The notes under the pieces were generated by a model that was not told the DNA's origin, did not search any database, and saw only the letters and a list, made by a program, of their open reading frames with translations. A program made the translations under genes and the position numbers. Of a stretch of DNA of 64,000 nt, positions 29,494 through 42,940 are shown one piece after another. Source of the DNA: Smittia aterrima (Eukaryota; Arthropoda; Insecta; Diptera; Chironomidae); assembly GCA_033063855.1 (NCBI GenBank), contig CP093830.1, positions 310,854 through 374,853 of the forward strand. The letters run 5' to 3'. Position 1 is the stretch's first letter. Every line of letters begins with the position of its first letter.

Positions 29494-32400
29494 GCAAGTG
29501 GCCTCAAATGCATTGCAACCAGCATTTGAAGAGAAAGATTTTCACTGTCGGCGGTCTTGAATTAAACGAAAAGACTTTAAAATCGTGCTTTGGGCTTGAT
29601 TTATACTCTGCACTTGTTGCAGTTCATGAGTGAGAGAATAAATTCGTTCGATTTGATTTTATGTGGACTACGAAGAGCATGTGCATATCGACATGATGAT
29701 TAATTATCATGGAACGATGGCAGCGAGCAACGTTAGAATGTGAACCTGCTAACCTATGAAGACATCGAAATCAATCAGTCGGGAAATCTCTAGCTCTCTC
29801 TTCGTGCAACCAAATTCTTTTAATTAGTTCAATTTTTTTTACCGCAAACTCAAAGGTTGGAATTTAATTTTCTTCCCGCGTCGAGGTGTCGCGATCCAAA
29901 TGACATGCTAACGCGACAATTAGGACGTGAGACTTTAATTGGGTTGAAATATAAACGGTGAAATAATTAACAATCGATACGATGTGGAACGCGGAAAATC
30001 GTTTTGGCAATTAATCCGTGCAGTTCGTGATCGCGACCATCGCGAGGTGTCAATTTCCTCGGTCCATACCAATTTTGAATCCGACGTTTCTTCAACATTT
30101 CCTGGTCTCTCGTGAAATTCAGAAATTTATCAATTTTGCTCAATCAAAACGAATGAAAATAAGTGGCAGCAGCCGGAAAGCATTTCACGTGAAATTCATG
30201 TTTTCGCATTTTCGTATCAACCAATGAATCTATTAAATTGAAATTGATTTGTTGCTGCCTTTTGATGACTTGTTTCTTTACTTTCACGAGTAGAGTTTCC
30301 CGTCCAGCACAGCCGGAGATCAAAACTTCTTCTCTCACAGTTTATTGCATAATTCGAAGAGAACGAAGGTTGTGCAATACACAAGTGAGAAAGCAGTAAA
30401 GAAATTCTCAACTACAAGTACAAACAAGAGAATGCTCTTGAAGACGAAATAACTTTTTGTTTAGTTTATTTTCTTCTTTATGACGACGAGGTTGTTTACA
30501 ATCAGTTCGCTCGTATGATGAAAATTTTATTCGTCAATGCATAAATTCTCTGCTCGCTCCATTATTTAATTTGCATCAGAAAATCAAAAATGACCCCGAA
30601 GTTTACAACAGGAAATTCTTGCATTGCTGAAAGCGATGGACGGAAGAAAAGTAAAACTTTGAAATCTGAAATGAAACTTTCTAATTCGATAACATAAAAT
30701 TGCAATTTTCTCACAAACGAAGAGCTTCTATGCTAAACTCAATATAATATTATTTTGCTTCCACTGAGAGCAATGCAAACAATAGCAACGACTTTCATGA
30801 AGATGCTGTCATGATAATGATAATGTACTTGGAAGAAAGAGAGAAGAATCTTTACTTTCTATGACAGTGCTACTCAAACTTTATCAACTTTTGGAGCTCC
30901 TGATGTTGGCGAGGGTCCACTCGGATAAATGTAGTCCTTTACCTTCCTTGATGCCTCTTTCCTATTTGAGAACAACTGGTTCTTTGCCAAATGAATATCG
31001 AATGAGTTTCACTCGCTTGCTGAAAAGCGAAACAAAATAGCACACGAATTCTCATATGAGCTCGATGATCGAGACGAGAGACGGAGGAAAAGCAGCTTTT
31101 CGTGTCTATAATTTCAAATTTACTCACTTGAAAATAAGAAAAAGTCAATGCAGAAACAGGTCAAAGTCATGATTTTACTTTTAACTTTGTTTTTTTGTTC
31201 ATTCGCATGAAAATTGCAAACAGAAGGAAAGAAATATTTTGACCTTTAATGAGAGGAGCGAAAAATTCCATTACAAACTCGAAACTCACCATCTCTTGCT
31301 TTCTAAGATGCTCATCAAATATTTATGTTGAAACACAATAAAGCGTGAAGATTCGTTGTCAAAAGAAAACATTAAAATTCTAACAAGTTTTCAAAGCGAC
31401 GAGTGCGTGCAACAAACGAAGAAAGTTACTGGATCGAATTGAAGATTCACAATTCGTCATCGATGTTGATTCGTGGCAAGAGGTCAGGTTAATAAAAATC
31501 TTCTCTTGTTGATGCAAAAAGTGAAAACGGAATATCACCCGCGAAGAAAGTGAGTTGAGTTTCAACTCAAGATCAAACGAAAGAAGAAGAAATTCTCGTT
31601 ATTGACTTTATTCCTATCACGTTCTGTGTACAATGAACGTCGTCTGTTATTAGAGATATTTCACGACAGTTTGATTGTTTACGAGACAAATGAGTTTAAT
31701 TTCTGGAGCATTCTCGTTTCCTGACGACTCTTCTCGCTTCACCTTCGGGTGCTGTTCTCTTTCTGCTTTTCCTAATGAAAAGAACCTAACAAAGTAGAAG
31801 CAAACCAAGAATAATTTATTAAGGCAATAAAGACGATCATTCCCTTCAAATCCTACATAAATTAAACAAAATGCTTTCTCGCGCTGGCTTCTGGTGTTTT
31901 CTCCATCACACGGAGCACGTTTTTGTGATATCACATTGAATATAATCTACTTCATTAATTGACGCGACGACGCTGGACGAGGTGTAACGAGCAAATCAGA
32001 GTTGGTATGCATTAAAAGGACTTTAAGTTTCACTCTTCTAATCTCGTCGACAGCTTACAGACACATTTCTGTCACGAGTTCGTTTCCATCACTGTCCGAT
32101 TATCAAATAAATTTCCAATTTAAATCTTATCGTCATTGTTTGCTAATGCAACTTTTTCAACAACAGCACTTTCAACTGTAATTTTACACTCACACACACA
32201 ATTTATTCGCTGCGCTACTGATCCATATTTTCGATGATTCCACACTGCGGCTCTTTGGAAAAACGCGTTCCGGAAAAACCTGAATACTAACTAGGTTATG
32301 CTAACTAACAATCACGAGCCGCTCTTTCACTGAATTGTTTACGAATTATCGCATTTATCATGGCTAATAACTTTTCAGATTGCATTATCTCTTTTATCTC

Positions 32401-33418
32401 ATATCGTGCGAGGAAATTCTTAGAACACGTCAATTCGTTTAATTGGGTCAAAGTCGTCAGGTTAATTCTCAAAGATTCGGGGGACGAAAATTAAAATTTT
32501 ACGCATTCCTTTAGATTCAATTGGCAACCAGAAGCATTTCTTAGTTGCTGACTTAACCGAGGGCTGAGGCATATAATTGCTGAAGATATTCTACGTGATT
32601 CGCTTGCATTGAAAGCACACGCAAATTTCAAACTTCCATTTATGTTGCAACCTCATTAAAAATGCATTATTCGCTCTCTCGCTCGAGTAGATGCCTCGAT
32701 AGATTTTAGATTAATTCCATGTTATTTGCAAAGAGTTCTGCCTTGGCAAAGAGTTCTATCTTGATGCTGGAAATGCGAGTTGCAATGTAAAAATGAAAGT
32801 TTCAAAAGTGAAAATAAAATTACAGCATTGCGTGACAGTTTCATGTATCAGTCGACTCTGATAGGATAGCGAATAGGAGACTTTGCAAGGGTCGTTCACT
32901 TGCTATTCAGACTCCAAGTTTCGTTTTCGTCTTGAGCAATAAAATCCAATCAATCGAGTTAATGGTAAAGTTTCCGTTACGCTGAGACTTCTTCTTTTCC
33001 TTGCGAACACAATCAATCTTGATCTCCAAAGATAGAACCAATTAACAGTTTGATGAATCTCTTTTTGAATGCCGCAAATTTGTTCCTGAGGTGTTGCGCA
33101 AGACCAAACCATACAAGCCTGATATGTCATTAATAAATTGCTAACGGTCTCCGCTGCTTCCGTAATAGGAGAATCGCAATCGGAATAAAAATTACGGGAT
33201 GTAATTATTTTCTTTTTTCGGTTCTTACGGTGATTTGGTTTATAAGATTTCATAGAAACTTTACGACATTTACATTGAGATTTTATTGATCAGCCATCGA
33301 ACGGGATACTTCATGATATCTGAAGATTTAATCATGAACAATTGCGAAGTAAAAGTGCTTTTGATTGTATGCTGTTAATACAAAATAAATTTGTTTTTGC
33401 GATTGTTGATTTTCGCAG
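29494..33418. other. Gene-poor interval
   Basis: 3.9 kb, AT-rich. Isolated splice-like signals occur (for example an acceptor before 30349 with a GTGAGA donor about 45 nt on), but nothing that joins into a recognisable protein. No repeats or RNA genes seen. Confidence 0.35.
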
Positions 33419-33516
33419 CCGTGGAAAAAATTTGCCCACGATTTTATGGCTGACATTTTATTGGGTCAAAGCAATTCTCAGCGATGTACTCACACATCTC
33501 GTCTTGCTCAAAAATG
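33419..33516 (+). other. Orphan exon-like segment
   Basis: 98 nt between a good acceptor (GATTGTTGATTTTCGCAG) and a good donor (ATG followed by GTAAGA). Read in phase 0 it gives PWKKFAHDFMADILLGQSNS then QRCTHTSRLAQK. Read in phase 2 it gives a more hydrophobic peptide, also open. I recognise neither. It could be an internal exon of a gene with large introns, perhaps the DPP-like one, or a chance pairing of splice signals. Confidence 0.2.
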
Positions 33517-36500
33517 GTAAGAAATGGAAATTTATCCGTCGTGTTTGATCCGATCAGCAGCAGTAGCTGATGTTATTGAATTGTATAAGGCCAGAAGCAG
33601 AAGGAAAATGGGACAGATGTTCTTGTTGTCTTTACTTCCTCGCTCTTTCCAACAATTTATTTGCATTTCGTGTTTTGGTGCACATTTGCGATCATAGAAA
33701 AGCATTTGAATCTCTTTGCACTTTTAATAATTAAAACTATTTGCATTAAGAAATGCAAAAAGTAAACTCGCGTGCTGAAAGCATTATCGTTTCCATAAAT
33801 TTCTTTTAAAAGCTTCTAACAAGTCTATAATTTCGAGATTCTAATTGACATTTAATACTCGTGTGCGAGAAATAGTGCAGTCTTTTCCCGCTTTGTGCTT
33901 AGTTCTGATCTTAATGTGAACAAGGTTGATATTCTAAGTCATACATGACAATAATTATTAGCGTTCTTACACAGTTATTCAAAGAATCTTACACCAAATT
34001 AAATGCTGCTTGCGTAACATCGAAACAAATAACTGTGGAACATGACGTTACATAACTTTGTTTTCTATTTACTTTCACGCATGAGTCGTCGAGAAGTTAA
34101 GAGAACAACAAAACGTTTTGATGTGAAATGTTTTTGTAAAGAAAGTGAAAGACATTCAATCGAAATGAGAGGAAATTTGAATTCTGATTGTTAATTGAAC
34201 TTCAACAATGTTTACCTCTTCCGTGAAATTCCGACAAATTGACAAGGGATCGAGCTTGTAAGACACGAAACACAAAAAGCGCAGCCAGAGGGAAAGAAAG
34301 TTGAATCAATTTTCTTGTCGACAAACTGATTTGCTTAATCAACTGTTGTGCTTAAGCAAAAGATTGTTTCATTGATAAAAAAGAAAGAAAGATTCGAATT
34401 AATTTTTGTTCAAATCAAACTGTCGTTATGTTCAGTCCAATTATGCCTTTGAAAAGCAACGATTAACGTCATGCCGACATTCAGATTAACATTTCATTTC
34501 ATTCTCACCGCCGCTCGTTCCTACCGTCGACACGTTGAAATGTTTTGATGAAAGAGTCTGGAGTTTTTGAAGAGACAATGGCTCAATCTAAAGTATCGTG
34601 TCACAGTAACATTAGACTCCCATAACTTTACCTTCCTAGGCTAAATCTAACATTGTTTGTTTTTAATTCATCAACGATACCGTTACCTGCTATAATTTTC
34701 ACGAAACTTAGATTTTACACTTTTTCATTTGTAAACGGTAAACTTTCTTTAGCGACTCGAAGACATCGAGATGTCTTCATCTTAGTTCGCTTTATTTTAA
34801 ACTTGTGAAATTCCATACTTTTGTTAGAAAAAGCGTTTCGAGTCTTCCCCGGAGAATTATTCATTTCAGATTATTTTTTTCGAGAAACTCTAACATCACA
34901 CGACGTGATCACAAGAATGTATCAGTGCTTAGCACAGTTTCTTTTTTCTTAAAAAGAAATTAAATATTTCTTTATTGTTCTTTCTGTTGAAAATTATTTT
35001 CGGCTCATTTTACATGAAAAAGATTGCAGAACTTTTCCTCAACAGCAAGAAAGTCGTTTCATTAAGTTCTCAAACGCTTGTTGAACAAGCAAAACGTTTG
35101 TTAGAGGCATCATTTAACTGGAGTAAAGCATATCAGCGTTTAACGATGGTCTACAAAGATATGTTAGCCGACTGATGTTTCTCCGAATGATCACAATTAC
35201 TGCTCATCAACTTCTTTTCTTCCACGCTAAAATATTGCGTAATGAATGGCTGCGGATTGAAAAGCATTCTAGGTAATGAAATCTGTTTTACGATAAGAAA
35301 TTTTTATGGAGAAAATTTGTGGAGATAAAAGAAGCTTTACCTTAGCCAAACAGTTACAGCGATAAATTTCATTTGCGGCTACTTGTTTCCAGCGTATACC
35401 ATAAGAAATGCTAATTAGATTAAACACCATGCAGTGCAATATGCAACGTAAACCTGCAGTGCAAAGCGAGCATCGTGGGACCAACAGTACTAGACTCTAT
35501 TCGCTTCTGACAAGTAAAACAATAAAAATGCGGCTGCGGAAACGATCGAGTTTAATTATGGAAGTTTTCACCGCTTCTCGTTAATTCAAAATCGCAATTG
35601 TTGAAGTCGACTCGTGAAGGTTGTTGACATAAAATGTCTTTTTAAAAATGTGTAATCATTACAATTCGTCCAATTAAATTCGGTAGTTACAGTTCTCGCA
35701 CTGACCAACGGATTTTGCTAATGAGAATTTATGAACCGTTGCCCTCAAGCTTGTCTTTAAATTCTTCTCTGACACTTCATCAGTTCCGCCCAATGATTCT
35801 CAATAAATTCTGGAAGCTTGCACGCAATGTGGACACAAATTGCTTAATCAAGTTTGATTGCGACATTCAAAGAAAGATTTAATTTTAATCGACCATAGAA
35901 CACACAGATTGCTGTTCATTGAAGTCATTAAAAGTATTTCGCACGCAATTGAGTCGCTTTCGGTTAAGAAGAACTTCTATTAAAGAAGACGACAAAATGA
36001 TGATTTTAAAAAACTTTAAAGCTCACAACAACAAGCTCTTTCTTGCTGTAATGAAAATTAATACAATGTGATCACATTCTATTGACTGCTGCCCGGCAAT
36101 CAAATTAATTTACATCTCTCGAGCTCGCTAATCAAGAACGTGTTCCAAATGATACAAAAGATTCTGTTGCCTTGATATGACCGAAAACTATTTAAACTAT
36201 TTTCCATCCCGAGCAGCCAGCATTGGAAGCAGCCTCAGAATCGAGAAGAAAGAGAATAAAGTTTGATGTTCGTTCGATGATCATCTGATAGAGAAGGAGA
36301 AAAACATGAGTTTCTCATTAAATTTTATATGCATGCACTCGAGAGTCACCGAGTGAGAGGAGATCGAAGCGAAAAATATGCAGAAGAATAGAAAACAGTT
36401 TTGAAAACGACATTATTGGCAATTTAAAGATGATCTCAATATTCACTTTTGTTCTGTTTTCTATTTCGAGCCCCCCTTCGCCTTCCTTTCCGTGATTCGC

Positions 36501-37501
36501 AAGCTTCAAGCTCACAAAGTGTTTGCTTGTGAAAAAAGGTTATTGCTTTCTTGTTTGCCTTTAGTTCAAAGATTTAAGGTCTTAAGTAGTTTTTTGTTTT
36601 CCTTCAGCACCTAAATTAAAAATCTCGAGCTTATGCTGGCAGCTGTGATCTCGTTTCGAACAAAATCAAACGAGCGAGAGTTTGACTCTCCGCGTTGCGT
36701 AATTTGCTTTTCATTTCTATCCACGGGACAGTTGCCAAGAGTGGACAAACTTGATTAGAGACTTGATTAGAATTTTTCTCGCACGCTACGTTCTATTCGA
36801 TGATATATCGCAACTTACATTACTTTCAATTAAAAGTACAATGTGACTGGACTTTATCGACGGTTAGATCAGTCGGAGGTAGTTTTATATATTCGAGAAT
36901 AATTTATTCACAATTTGAATTTTTCTAGGAAGAGAATTGGCAAATTGTGACTTCTAGGAAGAGAATCAAGGATGTAAAACAGCAAAAGAAATTATCAAAG
37001 ACTCGCGAGATTGAGAAATTATTCCAAAGATATTTTATGCTCGAAGTAATTTTAACTTTTAGTCGAAGCATCGGCCTCGCTTCTAAAACGTGAGAATATT
37101 TGAATTTACATTTACACCATCTCGCAATGATTCTCTCTGTTTATTCTGCGATTTCATTTCGAATTAGAATACGGTGTTTAAAAGAAAATCAATGCGAGGC
37201 AATCATGAGCCATTTGCTTTATTTATGCTTAGAATTTATGCTCGTTTTTGACTCCTCGAGCCACTAGTGAAATATGTGAAATCTTTAATTTGTTTCTTGC
37301 TGTGCAATTATCTGAAATGCGGTTATGGAGACGTCAAACTTTATGTTTAATGGCTTCATTTTATTCGACTAACGGTGCAGGTATCAGCATTGCAAAGCTT
37401 CTTATATCAGATCAGTTAATACAACTCCAATTCCATCAAAAGGCTTTTAAAGTTATTAAAATAAAGTTCATAAAACGAGACTTCAATTCACTTAAGCGCG
37501 T
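33517..37501. other. Gene-poor interval before the gustatory receptor
   Basis: 4 kb with no supported gene. An ORF of 66 codons at 34975-35175 and an open stretch after 36929 were considered and not accepted. A 15-base direct repeat (TTCTAGGAAGAGAAT) occurs at 36923 and 36952. Confidence 0.35.
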
Positions 37502-37507
37502 TCAGTT
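37502..37507 (+). promoter_or_regulatory. Candidate initiator of the gustatory receptor gene
   Basis: TCAGTT, 30 nt before the ATG, with a weak TATA-like CATAAAA about 34 nt further upstream (37469-37475). Confidence 0.3.
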
Positions 37508-37531
37508 ATACTCAAACATTCTTACTCAACA

Positions 37532-38764
37532 ATGCAAAGTTCCCGCGCGTCTTCACCAGGTTTAAGCAGAAACTTCAGAAGATATTGGACAATTTACATT
37601 CTTGTGCTCATCGTTATCGTCATAACCAATTGCGTTTTAACGTTCTTCTCGCTTGTTCAAGATTCGCCTTCACTCGCAATTAAAATCTTCACAATGAGCG
37701 CTCTCCTGCCGTTGCCAATCTACTTACTGGAATCGTTCTTTACTCGCGACAAGTACATTGAGATTTTCAGCGAAGTCAGCAGCATAAACTCGATTTTGAG
37801 ATTGTCGCCGCGCAAACATGTTATGCAATTCAAGAGTGCAAACGTAATTAAGATAATCTTTTTGCTGGCGATGTTCATCGTTCAACTGGCGATAATAGCT
37901 GTCAAGTTCTTTATTTATGGATCTGTGGGGCTTAATGTGCAAGTCGATGACATAATTATGACGAAGCGCCAATCATATATTTAAAATTCTTACTTTCAGA
38001 ATCTTGGTGGGAATTGTGCAATTCTTGAATTATCTCCGCCCACTTCAGTTTATTCTTCATCTGAGTCATCTTAACGGGCAATTGAAGTCGCTTAATGATA
38101 ACATTGAGAAGATAGGAAAGAAGTCAGAAAGTTACATGAAGTTCAACTCGTCATCGTCATCAACGGTTCTTTTCAATAGAATCGAAGATTATCGAGAAGC
38201 TTTCGGGAAGATATGGCGGCAGCACGAAGCATTAAATGAATGCTTTGGCTTCTCAATTCTCATTATAACGCTAAATGCTTTTCTCTCTACTGCTTTCACT
38301 CTCTTCTTCAGCATATTAACCCATTCGAAGTACATTACGATCGAATTCATTGAGTATCCGTCACTTCACACATTCCACATAGCGATAATGTTCGTCGTCA
38401 TGATTTACACGTGCGAGACAAGCGATGCTGAGGTAGATTGCGTAACTAACGTCACTAAGATATGCTAAGAAATTTATTTTAGGCCCAGAGAATCAACCGT
38501 CATGTCAATCAAATGAATGGAAACTTTTCCTATCTGCAAATTAAAGAGTTTTCACTTCAAGTTAGTTATCATCAGAAGTTTTTGTACACTGCTCACGATT
38601 ATTTCGACATCAACTTCAAATTGCTCTTTTCAGTAAGTTTCTTCAAAATTTCCTGAAATTTTAAATAATGTTTGATTTAGATTTTCACTGTCTTGGCATC
38701 GTATATCGTCATTCTCATTCAGTTTCAACAAGACTACTTCCTCGATAGACGACAAAAATTTTAA
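37532..38764 (+). CDS. Gustatory receptor (7tm_7 family), reading frame interrupted
   Basis: Chemosensory 7-TM receptor of about 370 aa. Segments are 37532 to about 37960, then to 38432, 38483-38632 and 38681-38764; the last two junctions are clean GT-AG introns. Hydrophobic helices include TIYILVLIVIVITNCVLTFF, IIFLLAMFIVQLAIIAVKFF, VGIVQFLNYL, FSILIITLNAFLSTAFTLFF and the last helix SYIVILIQFQ, the family's TYhhhhhQF signature. The C-terminal exon pair is diagnostic. The break lies at about 37955-37999: the first frame meets TAA at 37981, while the next frame is open from about 37958 and continues smoothly (FKILTFRILVGIVQFL). One base gained or lost explains it. The alternative is an intron with a weak GTTCTT donor near 37885, which would delete an extracellular loop. 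It could be a recent pseudogene, an allele or a sequence error. Ligand unknown. Confidence 0.75.
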
Positions 38765-41700
38765 AAGAAAACATATTTGCGATATTAAGTTTTCTGAAAA
38801 CTGTTTTCATCTTTATTCACATAAGAGCGTTTGCTGTATTTCACAGAAGTTGAAAGTGTTTAATTTTTCTTGGAACAGCGAAGTTCAATAAACCTTTATT
38901 TTGCTTATTCAAAAGTTGTTGAAATTTAGTCAAAAGTGTGAAGATAAAAATAAAGTCCAAAGATTAAAATATAAAAAATTTATTCAATTTTTTTTTCTGA
39001 ATGAAAAAAGTTTTCAATTTCTGCTCAACAATTTCCAGTGAAGCAATAAATTCTTATTCACAAAGCAAATTTTTTATGAAAATTTATTCGCCGACGTTGA
39101 AAAGTAAAAGCGACATTTTTCTCAGGACACAAACTATCTACAAATCGAGGCATCTTGAAAGTAAATGAGAATGATCATTAAAATCGAGTCGGAATATGAA
39201 AATTCTTACGAAAAAACACAAACTATGCAGGATCTGATAGCGAATGGCATAAACAATAGGAGCACGACTGGCAAAATAAATTGATCTATTCTTACAAACA
39301 ATACACAACTTCTTTCGTTGGGCTTTCGTTGTTCTCCTAAGACGCGATTCTTATTACGAAGAGCTATAAAAAATTATTTATTGCATGTATGTTTTGCCAA
39401 CGATTCGTTATAATTTTTATGCATTCCGTTTTCGATTTTATTCTCCTCATCATTTGCAGCCGAACGTGAATCGGAGCTTTAATTTGTGAAATGTAAAAAG
39501 ATTAAATTCTCGCACTGCGCAAAATTCTTGCAGGAAAAGCTTAAATTTTAGATTGGTTCAAAGAAATTTTCTCTTTGCATTTAATTAAACTTTAAAATTA
39601 ATAAAACTCGAGCGTTTTGCTTACAGTTTCGCATTCAAATTTCCAACTGCATCGGCATAGCCGCGGGTTACGTGAGGGACAACATAAATGACAGGTGCTG
39701 AGTTTCAAGAAGTTTCAGCCATCGACACCACTGCATGGTTACATTAGAAATACTATTTCCGTATCTCAAAAACTCTGCTAAGCCGTAAAAGTGCATTCTA
39801 CGTGCATTCTACGTGATGCTGCTTTCTTTAATTAATAACTCGGCCTAGTAGCTGAAAGAAAAACTGTAAAAATGTTTATGTTAGAAATGAATTATTGTGA
39901 ATTCCGGGCACATTCCTTGGTAGTGGCAGCGCGAGGCATTATCTGAAGCAAATTGCTGCACAAATTTTTAATTAAAACTACAAATCATTTTAATGCTGCC
40001 TCCTGAAAATGAACGAAATTTCATTACTTGGTTTAGCTTTATGGATTCTGCTCGAAGCTTCCAGCATAAATTCTCCGATCGCTTTTCCATTCGCGTAATT
40101 GATTTTTCATGTAAATTCATTGTGGTAATTTTTATGTTTTGCAACATTCTCGAGTTAGCCGCGCGCTCAACTCTGATTGTGAATCACTAAGCACACAGAG
40201 ACTACAATTATTCGAATATTAATGACACAAGTCTTTGCTTAAATATAGACGTTGGAATTGTTCTCGATTACAAATTAGCGCAATTTGCTGCGAACCTTGT
40301 CAGGGTCGCCGTCTCATGCTCATAACAACCTCCCATCATATTAATCAAAACTCTTAATTGGATTCGTTCTAACTTGAGAAACTCTTTCCTCGTAAATTGA
40401 ATTCACGAGAGATTCCTGCCTCCGCCTTCTCGTTCGTCGCTCGTTCCCTGCATTGAAATTGTAATAATAATTCTATTTTAATTATCTCCTGAGGGAACGT
40501 CGTGGCTCGAATAATGTTATTAAGTGAAAAATTATCTGCTGATGGTTCAGTTTGTCATTGGACCTTATCTTGAAAGTTAGAACAAGTCTCGATCGTTTAT
40601 AAAAGTCTTGGGCAACTAGCCGTTGTATTCGGAAGGTCAGAATATTTTTACTTACTTAAACCATTGTCGTCTAGCGATCATTCAATCCAATAATCAAGTT
40701 TTTTTGCGAAATTAAATTGATCGGGAACGTCAAAACATGTCGAATCGGATTCAGGTGTGAACGAATGTGATTCTTTTGAACGTGACTGTTCCGGATTCTT
40801 TTGAAATTTGATCGTCGCTTTGTCATTGACTTGAAAAGAAAATCGATCGATCGTTATGACTTGAACAAAGCTCGAGACAATCAGGTCAACGATGTGTCAA
40901 GTTGGCTCCCCAAATATGATGCGTGTAGAAATATTAATCGATTTGACTCCATCGACCGCGGTAACGGTTCACTTGTCGTCGGCAACGAACTTAATTTTAT
41001 GATTGATGTAGCTCGTATTTGGTCAGATTTCGGTTTCAGTTTCTCAGCAGCAGCCAGTTGTTAATTGCTTGATGCTTATCTCTAAGCGCCCTGTCAACTG
41101 ATCAGTCTGTTTCGGACAAGTGAATCGTTAAATGCGTTTAATTGAAAACTTTCCATGCCGCTATAGTTTTCTGAGACTTCGTATCAACTTTAATAAAATA
41201 AATATTAATGATAAAATTAGTCATGCGGTTGGTTCGTGATCACAGACAGGACTCGAAAGTGTCGTACCTGGCCGATGATGAATCATCATCTTGTTTATCT
41301 GCAGCTGCCGCAGTCTTTGACCTCCGAACAATAAAGCGATGACTTTGAATCCGTTAGAACAAAGTCTCGATGAGTCGACAAGTTTGTTGAAGGCCGTGAT
41401 GACATTCGATGAAAGAAAAATTGACGATAATATCATTGGAGCTGCCATACCGTCCGTCATTCCTCAAATATGATGCCAGTCGCTAGCAATGATTGCATCA
41501 ATTACCGAAATTTTGATTGTCATTAAAGAATTCCGCGAAGTTCAATAAGCCGAGCGAGGTAATGCAAATTCTTTCGACACCTCACATGAAGAAATCGCAA
41601 GTAAGCAAAGTCAATCGCCATAAAAGAACTTCATTGCACATCATTGTAGATGCTGTCGCTTTTTTCAAGCTGTTAATGTCAGTAGCACCGTTCGAGATTA

Positions 41701-42858
41701 ATGCTCTTGGTCATTAAAAGAGAAAACTCTGTTCTCGCTTAGTTCTACAAACTGCTCCGCTCTTAATTGGATTTTAAAGACATTAAAGAAAACTTTTCGG
41801 GAAATTGCTCGAGCTGCAGTGCAAAATGAAAAATTGTTTGTCCATAGCTTGATGCTTCAATTGCATGTGATTATACCATTGAATGTACATTGTCAGTGGA
41901 GGAGGCTAAACCACTTGGAAATCGCAACTGCAGTGCCTGGGAAAACATGCAAGTCTCGTTAGTGATTTCCAATGACTGTTCATCTTAATTAGCACATCAA
42001 ATAAAATTCCAGCGCTAAAGGCGAGAAACTTGCAAACGATCGGTTTTGTACATTATGATCTGCAGAGTCAGTTGAAAGAAAAGTGAAAAAACCTCAGTTT
42101 AGGTCACTTTGAATTTAGTTTCGCAACAATCTTACAAGAATTCTTTCGCTGTCTTCAATCAAAGTCGTGAAATGTCTTCAACTTCTCGTGCCGCTCTTCA
42201 TTCAATTCGCAATAGAAATTTGATAAGCCATCGGGCGAACGTGACGTTGCGACAAACTCGCGAGAGTGCAAGAGCGAAGTGTGTCATAATTTAGCATAAA
42301 ATCGCATTATGCAGATAGAAGCAGAAAGTTACCATTAAGTGAGACGTTTCTCAGCCACGTGAAATGTCACAAATCTCCATAAAGCGTGTCTTTGTGTCTG
42401 TGTCCCATGCAAAATTATGCAATTCACTCTGATTGTTTGCAAATTAAACGTTAAAGCTTTGAGTCGCGTTAGGAAGTGTGCTGCCATGAATTTGTGCTGT
42501 GCCGTGCACAGTGCGAAGTGATCCATTTATTTTTATTGTAACAACTACTCTCATCTTCTTCGACATGTGTTCCACGATGTTTATACCTTTTCCGCATAAT
42601 TTTCAGAAGATCTCTTGATTTGCATGCGCTCAGGAAACACTTAACTGAGAATTGGGTTACTAAATAGTTAAACAAACATGAGAACATCAACAGAAGAAGA
42701 TTATAATTTTCCTAACGGACTCGAAAAGCGCAAACGGCGCGTACAAAGCTAAGTTTCTCAGAATATTATTGGCATAATCTTTCGTAAGTAATCTAAAAGA
42801 ATCAAAATTGCAGCGATATGAATCATTTTCTCATGTGAAAAATAAATAAAAAAAAGTA
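38765..42858. other. Intergenic interval, gustatory receptor to Atg16
   Basis: 4.1 kb. The receptor's AATAAA is at 38887-38892. Small frames at 40801-41064 (+) and 41221-41460 (-) have no domain. A 12-base repeat (GCATTCTACGTG) is doubled near 39792. No gene, tRNA or transposon was recognised. Confidence 0.4.
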
Positions 42859-42873
42859 TGACGTCACATGTGA
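42859..42873 (+). promoter_or_regulatory. Overlapping CRE and M-box upstream of Atg16
   Basis: TGACGTCA (42859-42866), a perfect CREB/ATF palindrome, overlaps TCACATGTGA (42864-42873), a perfect palindrome of the MITF/TFE type. It is about 156 nt before the Atg16 start. MITF/TFEB factors are known regulators of autophagy and lysosome genes; use here is inference. Confidence 0.45.
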
Positions 42874-42888
42874 AAAATGACATTTGAA

Positions 42889-42896
42889 TTTCGCGC
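42889..42896 (+). promoter_or_regulatory. E2F-type site upstream of Atg16
   Basis: TTTCGCGC, an exact E2F consensus, about 133 nt before the Atg16 ATG. Confidence 0.3.
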
Positions 42897-42940
42897 CCAA
42901 TTTAGAGTTGCTCATAACAACGACGAGTCGACCAGTTTTG

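Noticed and set aside
32903..33253. 116-codon ORF on the - strand
   Set aside because: No domain; basic, irregular composition; no splice or promoter support.
36923..36966. Direct repeat of TTCTAGGAAGAGAAT, considered as a target-site duplication or mobile element
   Set aside because: Only 14 nt separate the copies and no terminal inverted repeats or coding remnants are present; likely a local slippage duplication.
36929..37095. Open stretch of about 55 codons after an acceptor-like TTTTTCTAG (EENWQIVTSRKRIK and on)
   Set aside because: No matching donor and it ends in a stop without a recognisable domain. It also overlaps a short direct repeat, so more likely noise or an old element.
39785..39820. 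Doubled GCATTCTACGTG repeat
   Set aside because: Two copies only, too short to call a satellite or element.
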